This document shows positions 41,112 through 53,600 of a stretch of DNA of 64,000 nucleotides, one piece after another. The stretch's first letter is position 1, and the number at the start of each line of letters is the position of its first letter. Under the pieces are notes generated by a model, which had not been told where the DNA came from, did not search any database, and saw only the letters and a program-made list of their open reading frames with translations. The stretch comes from Ptychodera flava (lineage: Eukaryota > Hemichordata > Enteropneusta > Ptychoderidae): positions 15,539,772 through 15,603,771 of the forward strand of contig NC_091944.1 in assembly GCF_041260155.1 (NCBI RefSeq), given 5' to 3'. Made by a program: the position numbers and the translations under genes.

Positions 41112-44100
41112 GTATGTGCAATCAATGAATCGTTTTCCCTTTTCAAATTTGTTTTCTGATTCATGATAATGGAAAACTCGTCTGTTAGAAGTAGCAATAC
41201 AAAGTTGTAGGCTTCAGGTATATCCGGCAAGGAAGTTTGTCCTTTGATCGGACCCCTCCGATATTACACTCTGAACTCTTGGGTTCACGCTGGCGATGAT
41301 ACTAGCTTCTAGTACGTCAGACCATGGAGGTACCTCTTCCTACATCCATGGTCAGACAGGTCGGCCCTTGAAACGGTTGACCTTTTGTCAAGGTCAAACT
41401 CGTACAACCTTCACCTCGACCGTTCTTGCTTGAGGATATAGTCCAAGATCTTAATGCTTTTAAGCTCTTCTCAATCACACCTGTCAATCATTTTTTTCAA
41501 TCAACTTCAGGAATTCCTTCCGATGAGCTCCGCAAAGAGATGGCCGTAGCAAAGCGGTGTGAGCAGGATTCCCATTCGGGCAAGATATTTGCCATGGTCT
41601 ACACCATGGAGGACGATAACTTTGAACTCCAGGAGGAGGTCTTCGACATGTTCTCAGACAAAACTATCCTCAACGACGTTGACCACGACACTCTGTTGAA
41701 AGAATTTCATCACGCATTCATGCATGAGAATGCATTGAATCCAATGTTTTATCCGAGCCTGAGGTGAGTGGGTTGTTCATCCTGGTTATTGCAATTGTGT
41801 TCTTTAAAGAGGAACCCAGTTTGTAGTTTTTTGAAAAATAAGAATGTATAGAAATCCAGTTGTTGCCACAGCCCCCTATCACCCGTTATTCCTGTGCAAT
41901 GGTATGACCTTTCTGAAGAGAATGATTTGGATGAATGAAATTGGAGTTGGAGGAACCATATTCAGATCAGATTGTCTTTTTCTATAGGCAACTAAAATGC
42001 ATTTTTCTCTTTTACTTCTTCTTATCAAGTTCTCTAGGTCCTTTCATTTTATACTGCTCTCATCTGCTTCAAAATATGCAGTAAAAAAATATGAATGCTA
42101 ATTTATTACAGTTATTGTTCTGTATATGAACATTGATCTTCCATAACATGTAAACAGGGTATATTTAAGTCTAGGACCACAGTTGAATCACAATTTGAAA
42201 GGTGCAAAGATCTGTCTGGATCCTATTACGTATACCAGGGGTGCAGCCAGCACTACATTGATTTGTCAGCCATGACAAATATTATTTAGAATTTAATGTT
42301 TTTATGACCCAAACCTTAACTGTGTCTGTGTGTACTTGTAGCTACCCCTTCAGTATCTTGGTGTAGACAAAGAAAACAGTCTGTTGCTAAGTAACTAAGC
42401 TGATAACAAGTTGTTCAGTAAGGGTGAACAAGCGGTTTAGTCAGGGCTGTGAAGATAGTCTGTCAGGAAAGAAGTACCTGAGTTTGACTTTTGCAACCTG
42501 CATCCATTAATATTCTTGTTTAACTTGAGATTAAGATGTGAAAGATATGTGATAAAACGCTTTAATGCTTCCATGGAAGAGAACAGTCAGGTGACGAGTG
42601 AATGTCAGAAAACTTTGTCCTTTTCCTGGGAGAAGAGGCAATGACCTGGCTGTGTTTTGGCACTCTTTGGGCCCAAAATTAAAAGTGTTGCCGGAGCACA
42701 TGAATCATCCAAAGTGGCCGAATCTTTCCATTTTTTCTCTTGAAATTCAAAGAAATAAACTGTCTTTGCAGATTTAGCTCATATTCAGTCATATTATAAA
42801 GCTCTATGAGTTTGCTGTTTTTGTGTGCATCAAGATGGAGTACAAAAGCGAAGAGATGTGTTCATGACAAGAAATAAATATGCTGTAACATTAATGAAAT
42901 GTTTGTGCACAACAGTCACTTTAACACACTTTGGGTAAGATCAATATGGTTGCTTACTCAAAAGAACATTCCAACTCTGAGTACTATACCTGGTTAAGAA
43001 AAAGGAACCAGTATAACAAACATTAAACAACATTTAAATTGAGATATGTCAATACAAAAGCATTGATGCCGGCCATAGTTATGAAATATATGCTCTATTG
43101 TTGATGAATTTTTGCTAGTTTGATTTACGGAGATTTGTTTATTTTCAGACGTTTTGAGACGGAGGTTGTCAGTATGGGTGCTGCAATGCTGCATGGTGAT
43201 GAGAATGCCACAGGATCCCTGACATCTGGCGGAACTGAAAGCATCCTAATGGCAATCAAAACCTACAGAGACAGAGCTCGAAAACTACACCCTGGGATCA
43301 AAGATCCAGAAATGGTATAAAATATAATTTGTGCATTCAGCAAGACATGTTTCTGATTTTGTGTTTCCAGAGTAAAAATCTTAAATTTTACTTTTTGTGA
43401 CATTCCGCCCCTATTTATTTACTAGCTTAATCAACTCTTTTCGTCATTTTATTGTATACCATTCAGCCTGCAACTATGAGGCTTGAGTTGACAAGACTTA
43501 AGAACAGCGCCCTCAGTGTCAGAAATGAATAAAAAAACGTCAATAACTAGGAATGCTTCATGCATCTACAAAAGCATTAAAGTAGTGCACACGGTGGATG
43601 TGTAAAGTTTTCTTTTGATTTTTCCAGGTTGCTCCGATCACAATTCACCCAGCCTTTGAGAAGGCCGCGCATTATTTCAACGTGAAAATGGTTCATGTAC
43701 CCGTTGGTAAGGACTGCAAGCCAGATATGGCAAAGTATGAAAAAGTTAGTATTCAACTGAATAATTCATCTGAGCAAAAGACTTTCATTCTGACTCTGAC
43801 AACATGCCAGCTATTTGTTGAACTTGGATCGCAATATGTTTTCAGCCAGCACAGAAGCCATCTTCTCACAACAAATCTGATAACTACACATCTGTCCATT
43901 CCTAATCACCTTTACTTGTAAATAGTAAATCGTGCATGAAAATTGCAAAGCCGGGTCAAAGTAGTGGGTCAAAAACATGCTCAATGTTTCTCAACAAGGG
44001 GATTTTTAGGGTTTGGCCACCTATCTTTTTTTTTGAGCATTTTATTCATATGTTAATAACAATATAAAAGAATGTATTTACACAACAAAAGCATATGCAA

Positions 44101-47100
44101 ATTACACATTGTTATGTAAATTGGCCATCCCTCTCATTTTCCAAGCTAATGGATACCACTGTGTGAATTGTTCTTACAATAAGAAGTGTTTTCATGTGAA
44201 TTTATCTATTCAAAGGTTGTCAGTGGTTCTTAGAATTTAAAACTCAATTTTCAACACCATGGATGCAAGTCCCATAAACTGTGTAATCAAGCCAAATAAG
44301 TGGTAGGAGGATACAAAAAACGTGTTGTTTACAAACAGAACAAAATTTGTGCAAACATCTACAAGTACTAGGGGTTTGAAAGGCAGTTAATGTCTGATGC
44401 GCCTCTTTTCTTCATTTTGTCTTTCAAGGCAATTACTGCAAACACAATTCTGCTGCTTGGATCAGCCCCTCATTACTGTCATGGGGTCGTTGACCCCATT
44501 GAAGAGATCTCCGACCTGGCTCTGAAGAGAGGGCTACCTGTCCATGTAGATGCGTGTTTTGGCGGTTTCATGTTACCATGGTGAGTTTTGTCACTGTCTG
44601 TCACAATCTTTAGGGCAATTCACACACATCAATGATAAGGTGAGTTAAAAGGTTAACGAGCTCATTAGAGAGATGTAGCCGTAAGAAAGCGAACAACACG
44701 CAATCAAGCTGTGTATTGTGTCACTTAGATGTCTTGAGAAAACTGTCAGAGTTTCTCTCAGCCTGGCAATCGCACAAATTGCAGACCGTTGTGCTCATTG
44801 ACAGCGTAACTGCAAACATTGTGCACCAAAATGTCAACATACTTGTTAATGGCGAGTTGGTAAACTTAAAATGTTTTTGAATTCTGTGTTTTGATAAATT
44901 CAAATGTATTCCAACTTACAGATAACAACATAAAACATGCAATTTCTGCCGTTAGTACCCTGTTGCAAATGTTTCCATACAAAAATTTGGACATGTTGAT
45001 TATTCCTGACAGCAGCAGTTTACAGAAAAAACCTTACAATGTCAATAGAACTATAAGTTTAACATCTATTCCTCAACTTTACTGCCTCAATAACAGAACA
45101 AAGTGATTTGCTGCAATTAAAGGGACAAAGTTTGCCATTTTTCATGAATTTTGTTTGATATGAGACACTGTTTATATTGTTTGACATGTTGAAAGATACT
45201 GAATGAATGGGTGACCATGCACATATTCGGCCCCCGTTTTAGACACGATACATGAAACCAACATGAGAAAGAATAAATGGTCATGACCATTTATTCTTTT
45301 TTGTGATGGTTTCATTTAATTTGTATAAAAACCATGGTCGAATATATGCATGGTCACCCTTTCATTCAGTAGCTTTCAACATGTCAAACAATATAAACAG
45401 TGTCTCGTATCAAATGATATTCATGAAAAGTGGCCGGCTTTGTCCCTTTCACTTGTCAAATGAGGCACTAAATCTGATTTAAAGGGCACAGTTTGCAGTT
45501 TTCATTGATCATCCAGAAAAACAATAACCGTCTTCATTCCTAAAGGGTGGAAAAGCTTGGCTACCCCGTTCCAAAGTTTGATTTCCGTGTTCCCGGAGTC
45601 ATGTCCCTCTCTGCCGACATTCATAAATATGGATACGGAGCTAAGGTATGAAGCTACAAATGGACTCTTAAGGTGTTATAGTTACTGATGGAAAAAAACG
45701 TGTGATATAATTGAGGTCTTTATCCAAACTTTGATTTTTGTGCATTAAGTGAAATGGAAAGGCAGGAATCAGTTTAGCTACCAGGATATACAATATGCAA
45801 CAATATAATCGAAAATTGAAGAACTTCATGATGTGAACATGAGAAAAGTAGAACAAAAAGTAGAACAAAATTGCATGTTTGTGTTTGAAAGGTTGTAGAT
45901 TGTGATATAAGTCATATGGATGCTTTACCATTTCACCAGGAAATTTTGGTCCATTCCCTTTGTTTTTAATGGTGTTGCTGGACCTTCCCATTTTAAAATA
46001 GGGGTGAAAGAGTCACAAAGCAAAGTAATCAGTGTCAACAGATACTATGAGAAAAGATTCAGGGTTCTTTTTCTGTGCATCAATGGAAATGAGTCTTTTC
46101 CTTCATTCAATGCAATGAAAACAACATCCTAACTTTCTCTGAATGTCTTGTCTCCGCAGGGGGCAAGTATCGTTGTGTATCGAAATCCTGAAATTCGAAA
46201 GTATCAGATATTTGCATATGCTGGTTGGCCAGGGGGACTGTTTGGTTCGCCCTCTATGGCAGGCACTAGACCAGGTTTGTATTGATTTCAAGACAATTTT
46301 TCCTTGAACTTCAAGTTCACAGAAAATATGCTCCTGGAGGTGCAAATCCTTTCTATATTGTTTTGATCATTTCAAGACTCTAATCGAGATTTGATTGAAA
46401 TAATAAGCAGAGGAAATATGTTTAGATCAGATACACGAAGATTTGTCATTCTTTAAATGGAAAATACAAGTTTTTCTGAAATTCAGTCGATTGTGCTCTG
46501 TGTATCTGTGATATCATGGTCACAAAGAAACGCCCATAATAAGATGACATAAATATGCAGTGATTAAGCAATAAAGCACACCCAACGACGGTATACCACG
46601 AGATTTTGACCAGTTCACGACATATATGCATGAGCGATAGCGAGTGCATATATGAAGTGAGCTGGTCAAAACCGAGTGGTATACCGTTGCTGGGTGTGAT
46701 TTATTGCTATTATTTCATGACAGTGTATTGAAATTCAGGCTCGGAACGTGGAAAAAGGATTTGTGCTCAAGCCGAGACCTTACATGTGTGCCAGCCTTTG
46801 TATATCACGAATATACCATGGTTTTTTTTCATGTCTCAACCAATCAGATTGCTGTATTTGCACCATCAATATACTGGTATGATATAATATGTATAAGATA
46901 TTATTGCTGGAGTATTCCATTGTATTTCACAGATCAATGTAATTAAAATCACATTTCATACTGGTACAATGTTTCATTCCTGCTCCTACACTCTATATGT
47001 TAGCATATAAAGTGTTTAATAATGATTGACTGTTACTTTGCTGTTTGTAATCTTTGCCTGAGCTCATTTGAATCTGTCAGTATCACAAAAACTCTAATCA

Positions 47101-50100
47101 TTGACAATTGTATCTGCCCTTGACTGGTACCAGTAATTTAAACTGCATTAAATTAACAATATTCACATTACTGTGTATTTTGATTATTGTGTACCAGGCG
47201 GCCATATTGCAGCATCCTGGGCTGCGTTGAAACATCTCGGTGAAGATGGATACATGGAGAAAGCCAAGATGCTGATGGCAACAACAGAGAAGTTGAAAAA
47301 TGGGATCAAGAAAATACCGGTAAAAATGTTTACTCAAGGAAGAAAATAATGGAAACAGACTGGATTAGAGTCACAGGGAAATAATACTTTATGTACGCGG
47401 CAGTGTACTTTTGTGTAACAATGAAGTTATTATGTGAGATTTGAGGAAATCTGTTGGTGCGACATTAATGCCCCAAATGATTACTTCCAGACTAGTTGAT
47501 TTGAAATGTTCAGACTTTTTCATTAGGATTCCAGCTGTCTGTCACCGTACAGACCTGTCACTGTTGTTTCAATGGGTGCAATCCAGACATTACAGGAAAG
47601 CTCCATTAATTTAGGAATACTTAGGAATACCCGACTTCCCTAGGGGATCAATTTCACAGACCTGCCTTTCCTACAATGGCACTACAATGGCACCAGCTGG
47701 ATTAGATAAACATAACAATGGAACATTCACACCTTGGGGATTAAAAGTCTTCTGTTTGTCACCCGAGTTGCTCAGGCAAGGACTCGGGTTTCAGGTACCC
47801 AGCAAGTTAATGCAGCCTTCCCCTAATGATTAAAATGTCCCACTATGACTGCTACAGTGTCTCTATGGGAAACAGACGCTGCAGATGCTATTGTGGCACA
47901 AACAAATACATGTTGATAAATAGGTGCATGAGAATACACATGGAATTCTATCTACATCAGCATTGTGTTCAATTTGAATTCTGGCTTGTTCCATTGAATG
48001 ATTAAAAATTAAAGCAAGACTGCTAGATTAAGGTAGCATGTGCCACGGGGACAGACATTCTGACTGTCTACTTTTTGCAATTCTTTTCTGATCTACCACT
48101 TGTGGGGGTTCATTTTACAGTTCTTGGAGTGAGAAAAAGTTTCACTGTCTTAGTTTTTTGAAAATCAAAAATTTTATTTCATCCCATAGTGTCAACACAG
48201 GGATGGCGGCCATTTTGAATTTCAAATATCAGTAAATTTTAGGTAATTTTTGTTTTGCTGGAACTAAAATTTGCATGGTAACCCCTATATTATATTCATG
48301 ATTTTGGAAGAGAATGGTTAGAAGTATTCTTCAAGAAAATTTAAGCAAAAATTTAAGTCTTTCAATTTCGAGGTGCATTGTACCTTAAGTTGCAGGATCG
48401 ACTGAAAATATTCTTGATACTGGTCCTAGGAATTGTCATTTCATTCTAGCTTTGTGTAGATTTTCTAATGCCTTTGAAAGTAACAAATGCCCAGTAGGAG
48501 CATTTATTTGAAAGAAAGATTTAACCTTAAAGGAAAGATTCAATTCACAAATTATTTTTGATTTCTTCGCATGCAGGGTTTGTGTATCCTAGGTGACCCG
48601 GTCATGACATGTTTTGCTGTCGGTGCTTCCGATTCGTCAGTAGACATGCTGGCTGTAGCTGATGCTATGGAAGACAAAGGTATGAAACCTTGCCTTATCT
48701 CACCCCTACTGTGTGCAAAGTTCCATGAAAATGATAATGGTAGATTCAGATGGTACTAATGATGTGCAGTTCAGACCCTGTGAGTGTGAGAAAAGACGGA
48801 CATGCCGCTACTGTTGATTACACATATCCTGAAATGCTCATCTCTGAATCCTATGTTTTTGTTGCACAGATGCTTGACTTTGCTCATCACAGCAGATGCT
48901 GTTACAATGTCATATTCTCTATTTTATTCATCAATCTGATGAATCAAATGTCAACAATGACAGATCTAACAGTGATTTAAAGGTATACAGTCACCTGTAA
49001 TCTAAATATGCCCATATATGGTCAAAGGGGCGTTCCTTGGTATTCAAAATGCCCATGTGAGGGCGCTATTTTTAAAAAGCGGCCACCCGCTTAAAATCTG
49101 TGATTGGTTAGATTTTCTCTTTCCATGGTAACTGTGGCAAAATTTGAACAGGTGACAGTATACACATATTGACTGGCCATGAGGGCAACAGCATACGTCT
49201 GTACCCCGAGGGACTGTGAGTCACCCCCAAAAACAGACTGTTTCCCGAGGCCGTAGGCCGAGGGAAACAGTCTGTTTTTGGGGGTGACTCACAGGCCCGA
49301 GGGGTTAAAGACGTATGCTGTTGCCCTAATGGCCAGTCAATATGTGTTTTGTAACACACCTCATCCGTAGTCATAAATAAGCACGTACCATACACAAAAG
49401 TTGTCGCATGATGTAACATGTTGGAGTGGTTCAGCAAGAAAAAGTTTTTGCCGACAGGGTCGCAATACTTCTGCAAAACGTTCAATGCACCTTTGATTAT
49501 CGTCTTCGTTCGTTTCGAGTCCTTGTTTGAAACCAGAGCATTCAGTTCTTCTTCAGAAAGTAGGATAAACCGAGAAATTCTCGACTATCGTTTCGCTTGT
49601 CCGCAGACGGCATCTTGTGTTTACATTCCAGTTCGGGCATGCGCCAATGTTTTTTAGACGTCAGCGGGCATCATTTTTCGGAACTGATGCCTGGCAGGCA
49701 ACAGTTCCGACAAATGATGCCTGATGACGTCGTTTACGTGGATCAGCACAAAAAGAACGCATCCCACGTGACTGTCAATTGGCGAATTAGAACACAGACT
49801 GCGGATGAGGTGTGTTACAATATACCTTTAAGCATGTAACAGCAAGGTTGCCACAGTGTGTGTGTGTTAACAGCCATTGTCCCTTCCAGCAAGAGTAATG
49901 CGAGAGTCAATATTTTTGTAATCCTGGCAGATGATCAATCAATCATGTTAGATGCTCATTTGCATAAAATTTACATCTCATCAATATGTAGCTCACACCC
50001 TGCTCAATGGCAATACTTGAAAGCCATGCCACTAACCTACATTGTTTTTTCAAACCTTTAATTATGTATGGATAGGTGATTTTCAACAGTCTACTCAAAT

Positions 50101-51081
50101 TCTGCAAGGAGACTAAATCAGTTTCTTGTTCCATAAATGTTTATTCCATATTTATTCGAGTACTTTGCTGCAACATTGAAAATATAGTTTGTAGATAGCA
50201 AGGGTGGCCAATGACCTAGTACTAGTATGTTCCATGCAGTAGAAAACATGACAAATACATTTTCTGCTGAACCCAAAAGAATTGAAATGATGCGGAAAAA
50301 GATAACATTTTCACAGCTCTAAACATAATTAATATTAAATGTTGAATTTTTTTTCAGGTTGGAAAATGGAAAGACAGCAATTTCCAACCAGTATACACTG
50401 TTCAATATTGCCTCAGCATGTCGGTGTTGAAGATCAGCTTATATCTGATTTCAAGGAAGCTGCTGCAAAAGTCAAGGTCAGGGAAGCAATCCGGTCTTGA
50501 TTACATCTGATTTAGGAAGAGCTTTGTGTGGATAATGCTGCTGAAAAATGCAGTGCTATCAAAAGTCAAAATATCAAGATGTTATTGTGTAGGACTTTAT
50601 GTATGTGATTTGTCAAAATCTTTGGAAATATACAAAAATCTGATTCACCATGTTGTCAATTTACCATGCAGATTTCTTCTATTTTCTAAAGAATCTGTTT
50701 AATTTTATTTCATTCTGGCATTTTCGTGTTTAGTCTGTCAGTCAACAAATGGTCAGTCTATCACGTGACCATTATATCAATAAAAAATATATGGTTTTAT
50801 TGCAACGAATCAAAATAACAGAGAAATAGAGGTATCTACACAAAACAAGAGGGAAATTCTGTACTTGATCATTTTCATAAGCTCCAGGTAACTTTTCTTT
50901 TGAACTTTTGCCATAGCTTGGTATTGGAAGAGTATTTGTGTTTCTGTTTATCTTTCAGAGTGGTGAAGTCAAGAGTAAACCAGGTGCATCTGCGATGTAC
51001 GGTATGCTGGCCAACATTCCGGACAAGGCATTAGTGAATGATGTCATCGTCGAGTTTTTCAGTGAAATCTACAGAAATTAA
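40850..51081 (+). CDS. SGPL1: Sphingosine-1-phosphate lyase (SGPL1 family)
   Basis: PLP-dependent ER-membrane enzyme that cleaves sphingosine 1-phosphate to phosphoethanolamine and a long-chain aldehyde, the exit step of sphingolipid breakdown. Eleven exons: 40850-41111, 41511-41763, 43149-43314, 43628-43744, 44429-44580, 45546-45645, 46160-46274, 47198-47319, 48577-48679, 50358-50476, 50959-51081. They give 543 codons and a stop, close to the human enzyme (568). Parts: N-terminal membrane helix about 9-25; TSGGTES (197-203) for PLP phosphate; HVDACFGGF with D307; [13 protein letters not shown] with PLP lysine K344; [12 protein letters not shown]. The ORF is open in frame upstream to 40673 without an ATG, so either ATG 40850 is the start or a 5' exon is missed. 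The region [15 protein letters not shown] is unlike the vertebrate sequence. Neighbours: head-to-head with gene B, tail-to-tail with gene C. Confidence 0.95.
41511..41763 (+). CDS. SGPL1: Lyase exon 2
   Basis: 253 bp, acceptor AACTTCAG, donor TGAG|GTGAGT. It encodes [10 protein letters not shown] and [12 protein letters not shown], corresponding to the substrate-entry part of the lyase (human NPLHPDIFPGLR). Confidence 0.95.
43149..43314 (+). CDS. SGPL1: Lyase exon 3 (TSGGTES)
   Basis: 166 bp, acceptor ATTTTCAG, donor ATG|GTATAA. It encodes [20 protein letters not shown] and [20 protein letters not shown]. The Ser-Gly-Gly-Thr block binds PLP phosphate. Confidence 0.97.
43628..43744 (+). CDS. 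SGPL1: Lyase exon 4
   Basis: 117 bp, acceptor TTTCCAG, donor AAA|GTTAGT. It encodes [20 protein letters not shown], matching the human [20 protein letters not shown] block. Confidence 0.96.
44429..44580 (+). CDS. SGPL1: Lyase exon 5 (HVDACFGGF)
   Basis: 152 bp, acceptor CTTTCAAG, donor CATG|GTGAGT. It encodes [20 protein letters not shown] and [16 protein letters not shown]. The Asp contacts the PLP pyridine N. Confidence 0.97.
45121..45447. mobile_element. TTAA foldback element (AGGGACAAAG ends), copy 2
   Basis: TTAA at 45117-45120; the right flank is TTCA instead of TTAA. It shares CATGAATTTTG and CATGGTCACCC blocks with copy 1 but has a different inner hairpin: AGAATAAATGGTCATGACCATTTATTCT-type arms around 45270-45300. 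Lies in the lyase intron before exon 6. Confidence 0.88.
45546..45645 (+). CDS. SGPL1: Lyase exon 6 (PLP lysine)
   Basis: 100 bp, acceptor TTCCTAAAG, donor AAG|GTATGA. It encodes [16 protein letters not shown] with K344, the Schiff-base lysine (human SADTHKYGYAPK). Confidence 0.97.
46160..46274 (+). CDS. SGPL1: Lyase exon 7
   Basis: 115 bp, acceptor CTCCGCAG, donor CCAG|GTTTGT. It encodes [20 protein letters not shown] and [18 protein letters not shown], the active-site GSPSxAGxRPG loop. Confidence 0.97.
46567..46910. mobile_element. ~340-bp foldback repeat, copy 1
   Basis: Contains GCAATAAAGCACACCCAACG and its inverted partner GCTGGGTGTGATTTATTGC about 130 bp on, around an inner CATATATGCATGAGCGATAG hairpin, followed by ACCAATCAGATTGCTG and CACCATCAATATACTGGTAT. 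A second copy in opposite orientation is at 62730. Intronic in the lyase gene. Exact ends uncertain. Confidence 0.75.
47198..47319 (+). CDS. SGPL1: Lyase exon 8
   Basis: 122 bp, acceptor GTACCAG, donor CCG|GTAAAA. It encodes [20 protein letters not shown]. Confidence 0.96.
48032..48384. mobile_element. 350-bp TTAA family (GGTAG ends), complete copy
   Basis: TTAA at 48028-48031 and 48385-48388 flank GGTAGCATGTGCCACGGGGA...AGGTGCATTGTACC. Short inverted ends, no ORF. Intronic in the lyase gene. It has the uninterrupted AAATTTAAGTC site. Confidence 0.85.
48577..48679 (+). CDS. SGPL1: Lyase exon 9
   Basis: 103 bp, acceptor GCATGCAG, donor AAAG|GTATGA. It encodes [20 protein letters not shown], matching human GNPQVSVIALGSRD. 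Confidence 0.96.
48981..49827. mobile_element. 185-bp TTAA MITE (AGGTATAC ends), copy 3, interrupted
   Basis: TTAA at 48977-48980 and 49828-49831. The element runs normally to CAGTATAC (49163), is broken by a 657-bp insertion, and resumes TATACCT at 49821. Intronic in the lyase gene. Confidence 0.9.
49164..49820. mobile_element. 657-bp nested insertion with large hairpins
   Basis: Inserted into the MITE with TATAC repeated on both sides (49159-49163, 49821-49825). Arms CACATATTGACTGGCCAT / ATGGCCAGTCAATATGTG plus GTGAGTCACCCCCAAAAACA / TGTTTTTGGGGGTGACTCAC make a nearly perfect hairpin (about 49163-49347). A second inverted pair, TTGTAACACACCTCATCCG (about 49350) / CGGATGAGGTGTGTTACAA (to 49820), encloses the rest. 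An inner pair around 49660-49735 reads GACGTCAGCGGGCATCAT / ATGATGCCTGATGACGTC. Noncoding. Confidence 0.85.
50358..50476 (+). CDS. SGPL1: Lyase exon 10
   Basis: 119 bp, acceptor TTTTTTCAG, donor AAG|GTCAGG. It encodes [20 protein letters not shown], matching human [20 protein letters not shown]. Confidence 0.97.
50959..51081 (+). CDS. SGPL1: Lyase exon 11 (last)
   Basis: Acceptor ATCTTTCAG. It encodes [20 protein letters not shown] and ends EFFSEIYRN with stop TAA at 51079-51081. MYGM is the conserved C-terminal motif (human AIYGMA). Confidence 0.97.
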   Translation, partial: SGEVKSKPGASAMYGMLANIPDKALVNDVIVEFFSEIYRN

Positions 51082-51936
51082 AACAAAATGCTGCAGTTGC
51101 TTTTCAATTGGTCATCTTAAATTTTCTGGCCAATGTGCTGGGCTCTGAATGGTCTTATGTCATTGGCTATATCATCAGTGTACCTGTTGAACATGTTTTC
51201 TGATTGGTTGAGCCTATCAAATTGACCAATCAGAGGCAACTTTGTTAGGTCAGCCCAAAAAATTTATACTTTTAATTTATTCAAATCTGTACAAGACTTT
51301 AAGTTTTACTGTAAAAGCATTAATTGTCCCCGAATCTTAATTTCACAGGTATGCTACATGTAGCCAAACAGCTGGTTGTAAAATTTCTAAATGATGAACG
51401 CAACATAATGAAGGCTACAGCAGTTCATTTCAGTTTCACAGACATGAAATAATCTACAAAACTTCACTAATCAATGGCATTATTTGAACTAAATCTTAGA
51501 GAAAAATTATTGATTTTAATAATATTGTAATTAAGTGTAATAGCTGGGCTCTTTCATCTTTAATTTCTGTTGGCCCAAATTTTTGTCAACTTGTGTTTGT
51601 GAATAGGGCAATATTAGATAATGAATTTTATTCATTTCGGCATGTTCCCCTTGGTGATATTGATGCAGTCATATCAGGGCACAGCAGAAATGTTACCAGG
51701 GTTCATAAACCCATCAGTACATGTTGCTAATCTTCACTAATACCCAAATAATCCTTACTCAGCCAACAATTTGCCGCTTATCTACTGGCTATGTGCATTA
51801 GTCAAACTGGTGTATTGGCAAAATAGGGATGGATTTAAGAGGTGCTACATAATGTACCAAATGTTTTTGTTTGTTGATATGTAGTTGTAATAGACTTAGT
51901 TTGTATGAGATGTATTATGGCAGTGTGAAGGTTTAA

Positions 51937-52019
51937 CCCTTTCACCTCAATGGTTTGACCCAGCCACATTGTTTTCAATGTTGAAGTTGGACCGTTGCAC
52001 TGAGGAAATGGGGCTGAAT
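51937..52019. mobile_element. 85-bp TTAA MITE (CCCTTTCACC), diverged copy
   Basis: TTAA at 51933-51936 followed by CCCTTTCACCTCAATGGTTT and an inner GTTGGACCGTTGCACTGAGG. The right end is poorly preserved. Confidence 0.6.
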
Positions 52020-52763
52020 GCTTTTACCATATTCCTCACAGGCATAGATCAAACTTTGCCGTACAGCAATGATACAGTTGAACTAAAATTTGGCAGTGGA
52101 AAGCTCATTGCTGTCAGTTAACATGGCAAGGATCAGTATATCTAAGGATAGGATATCAGGGTTTCTTCAAATTCTTATGCAAATTTGTATGTAAGTCAGT
52201 GATATTTCTCAATCGGAGTATAAGGCCTTACAAGTATATAAGATTCGATTTGAAAATGAAACATTTATAATTTAGTGATGCAAGTCTTGTACAAAATATT
52301 TCCATCAAGAAATATCTGCTTCTGGATGCTTTTCAAATATATATACAGTTTTGTGACTGATTGACCACAATATGTATATTTTCCATCTTTGATAAACAAA
52401 TGCAGGGAATATGTAAAAAACTTGTAAACAGGGTTAAAATGTTATCTGTTTAACTCACAATTCTTGAATGAATATTCTTGACAGGATACTGATGAGTGGA
52501 TGTAATTTTTATCAGTGGTGTCCTTTTTCAATGGTTCAGGGTTCCTAATTTTATCATCATATTCTGATGCATTTTGCTGCTTTTAATAGTACATTTAGGA
52601 TATTGATTGTACCATAATCTTTTTAATGAATTTAATATCTGTATCGTCAGTGTTTGATAAAAGAGGAGATATTTCTTATCAAAGTTTTTATTATAAATAG
52701 ATGTTTTGCTGTCTTGCCAGTTCAATGCACTGTTTTTCTGTTTCAGTTTCATCGTTTTATCTT

Positions 52764-52769
52764 AATAAA
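52764..52769 (+). terminator. Candidate poly(A) signal of the lyase gene
   Basis: AATAAA about 1.7 kb past the lyase stop. No nearer canonical hexamer was noticed, which implies a long 3' UTR. Low certainty. Confidence 0.35.
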
Positions 52770-53513
52770 TCATTTTTTGCAGGGTAATGAATTTTCAATA
52801 ATCAGAATTTGAGGGGATTTTTGGTGACTGGAATATAGCATACTTTGACTATTATTGGGGTCTGTACCCTCCTGGAAAGTACTTGGAAGTCCTTGAATTT
52901 TAGCGCCTCCGGAAAAAGTCCTTGAAAATGAAATTGAGTTGTGGAAAATCCTGGAAAATTGATAATCCACCCACAATTTTCTATGATGAGAAGATGTAAT
53001 ATCATAAAAATGATAATTAAAATGTATAAAATGGTGTATTATAAAAATGATATCTGAAACATGATATTTTAGACCTCAATATTTCAGTGAAGACCATCCT
53101 GATGAGAAATGTTGCTTGGTATTGTCATCCTGGTGATAAAACAAGAAATTTATTGCAGGAATTTAGCAACGTATTACATGTACATGTAACTGAAGTGATG
53201 TGGCTTTCGCTATACATGTACCTTTGCTGTGTAGTTGTCGCGGTCTTCCTTCCTTGCTTTGAAAGTAAATTTTTTTCCAAAGAACATTTTTAATGAACAA
53301 ATCACATAGTTTCCAATGAAATGTACAAGTTGCAATAAAAATTGTGACAACTAATTCATCACAGATTTTATATCTTACATAGTTTTTCACATTTTACATG
53401 AAAATTTCACATATTTTCCAATGAAATGTACAAGTTGTTGCAATAAAACTTTCGAGAGCCGATTCATCACAGGTTTTATATCTCACATGGTTTTTCACAT
53501 TTCACATGTAAAA

Positions 53514-53600
53514 CCCTTTCACCACAATGTGTTTGGCCCAATTCCATTGTTATCGATGGTGAGTGTGGACCTGTTTACAGGCATCAGGGGGTGAACGGGT
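53514..53600. mobile_element. 85-bp TTAA MITE (CCCTTTCACC), copy 2
   Basis: CCCTTTCACCACAATGTGTT ... GGGGGTGAACGGG with inner ATGGTGAGTGTGGACCTGTT. The left flank is diverged and the right flank is TTGA. Confidence 0.7.
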
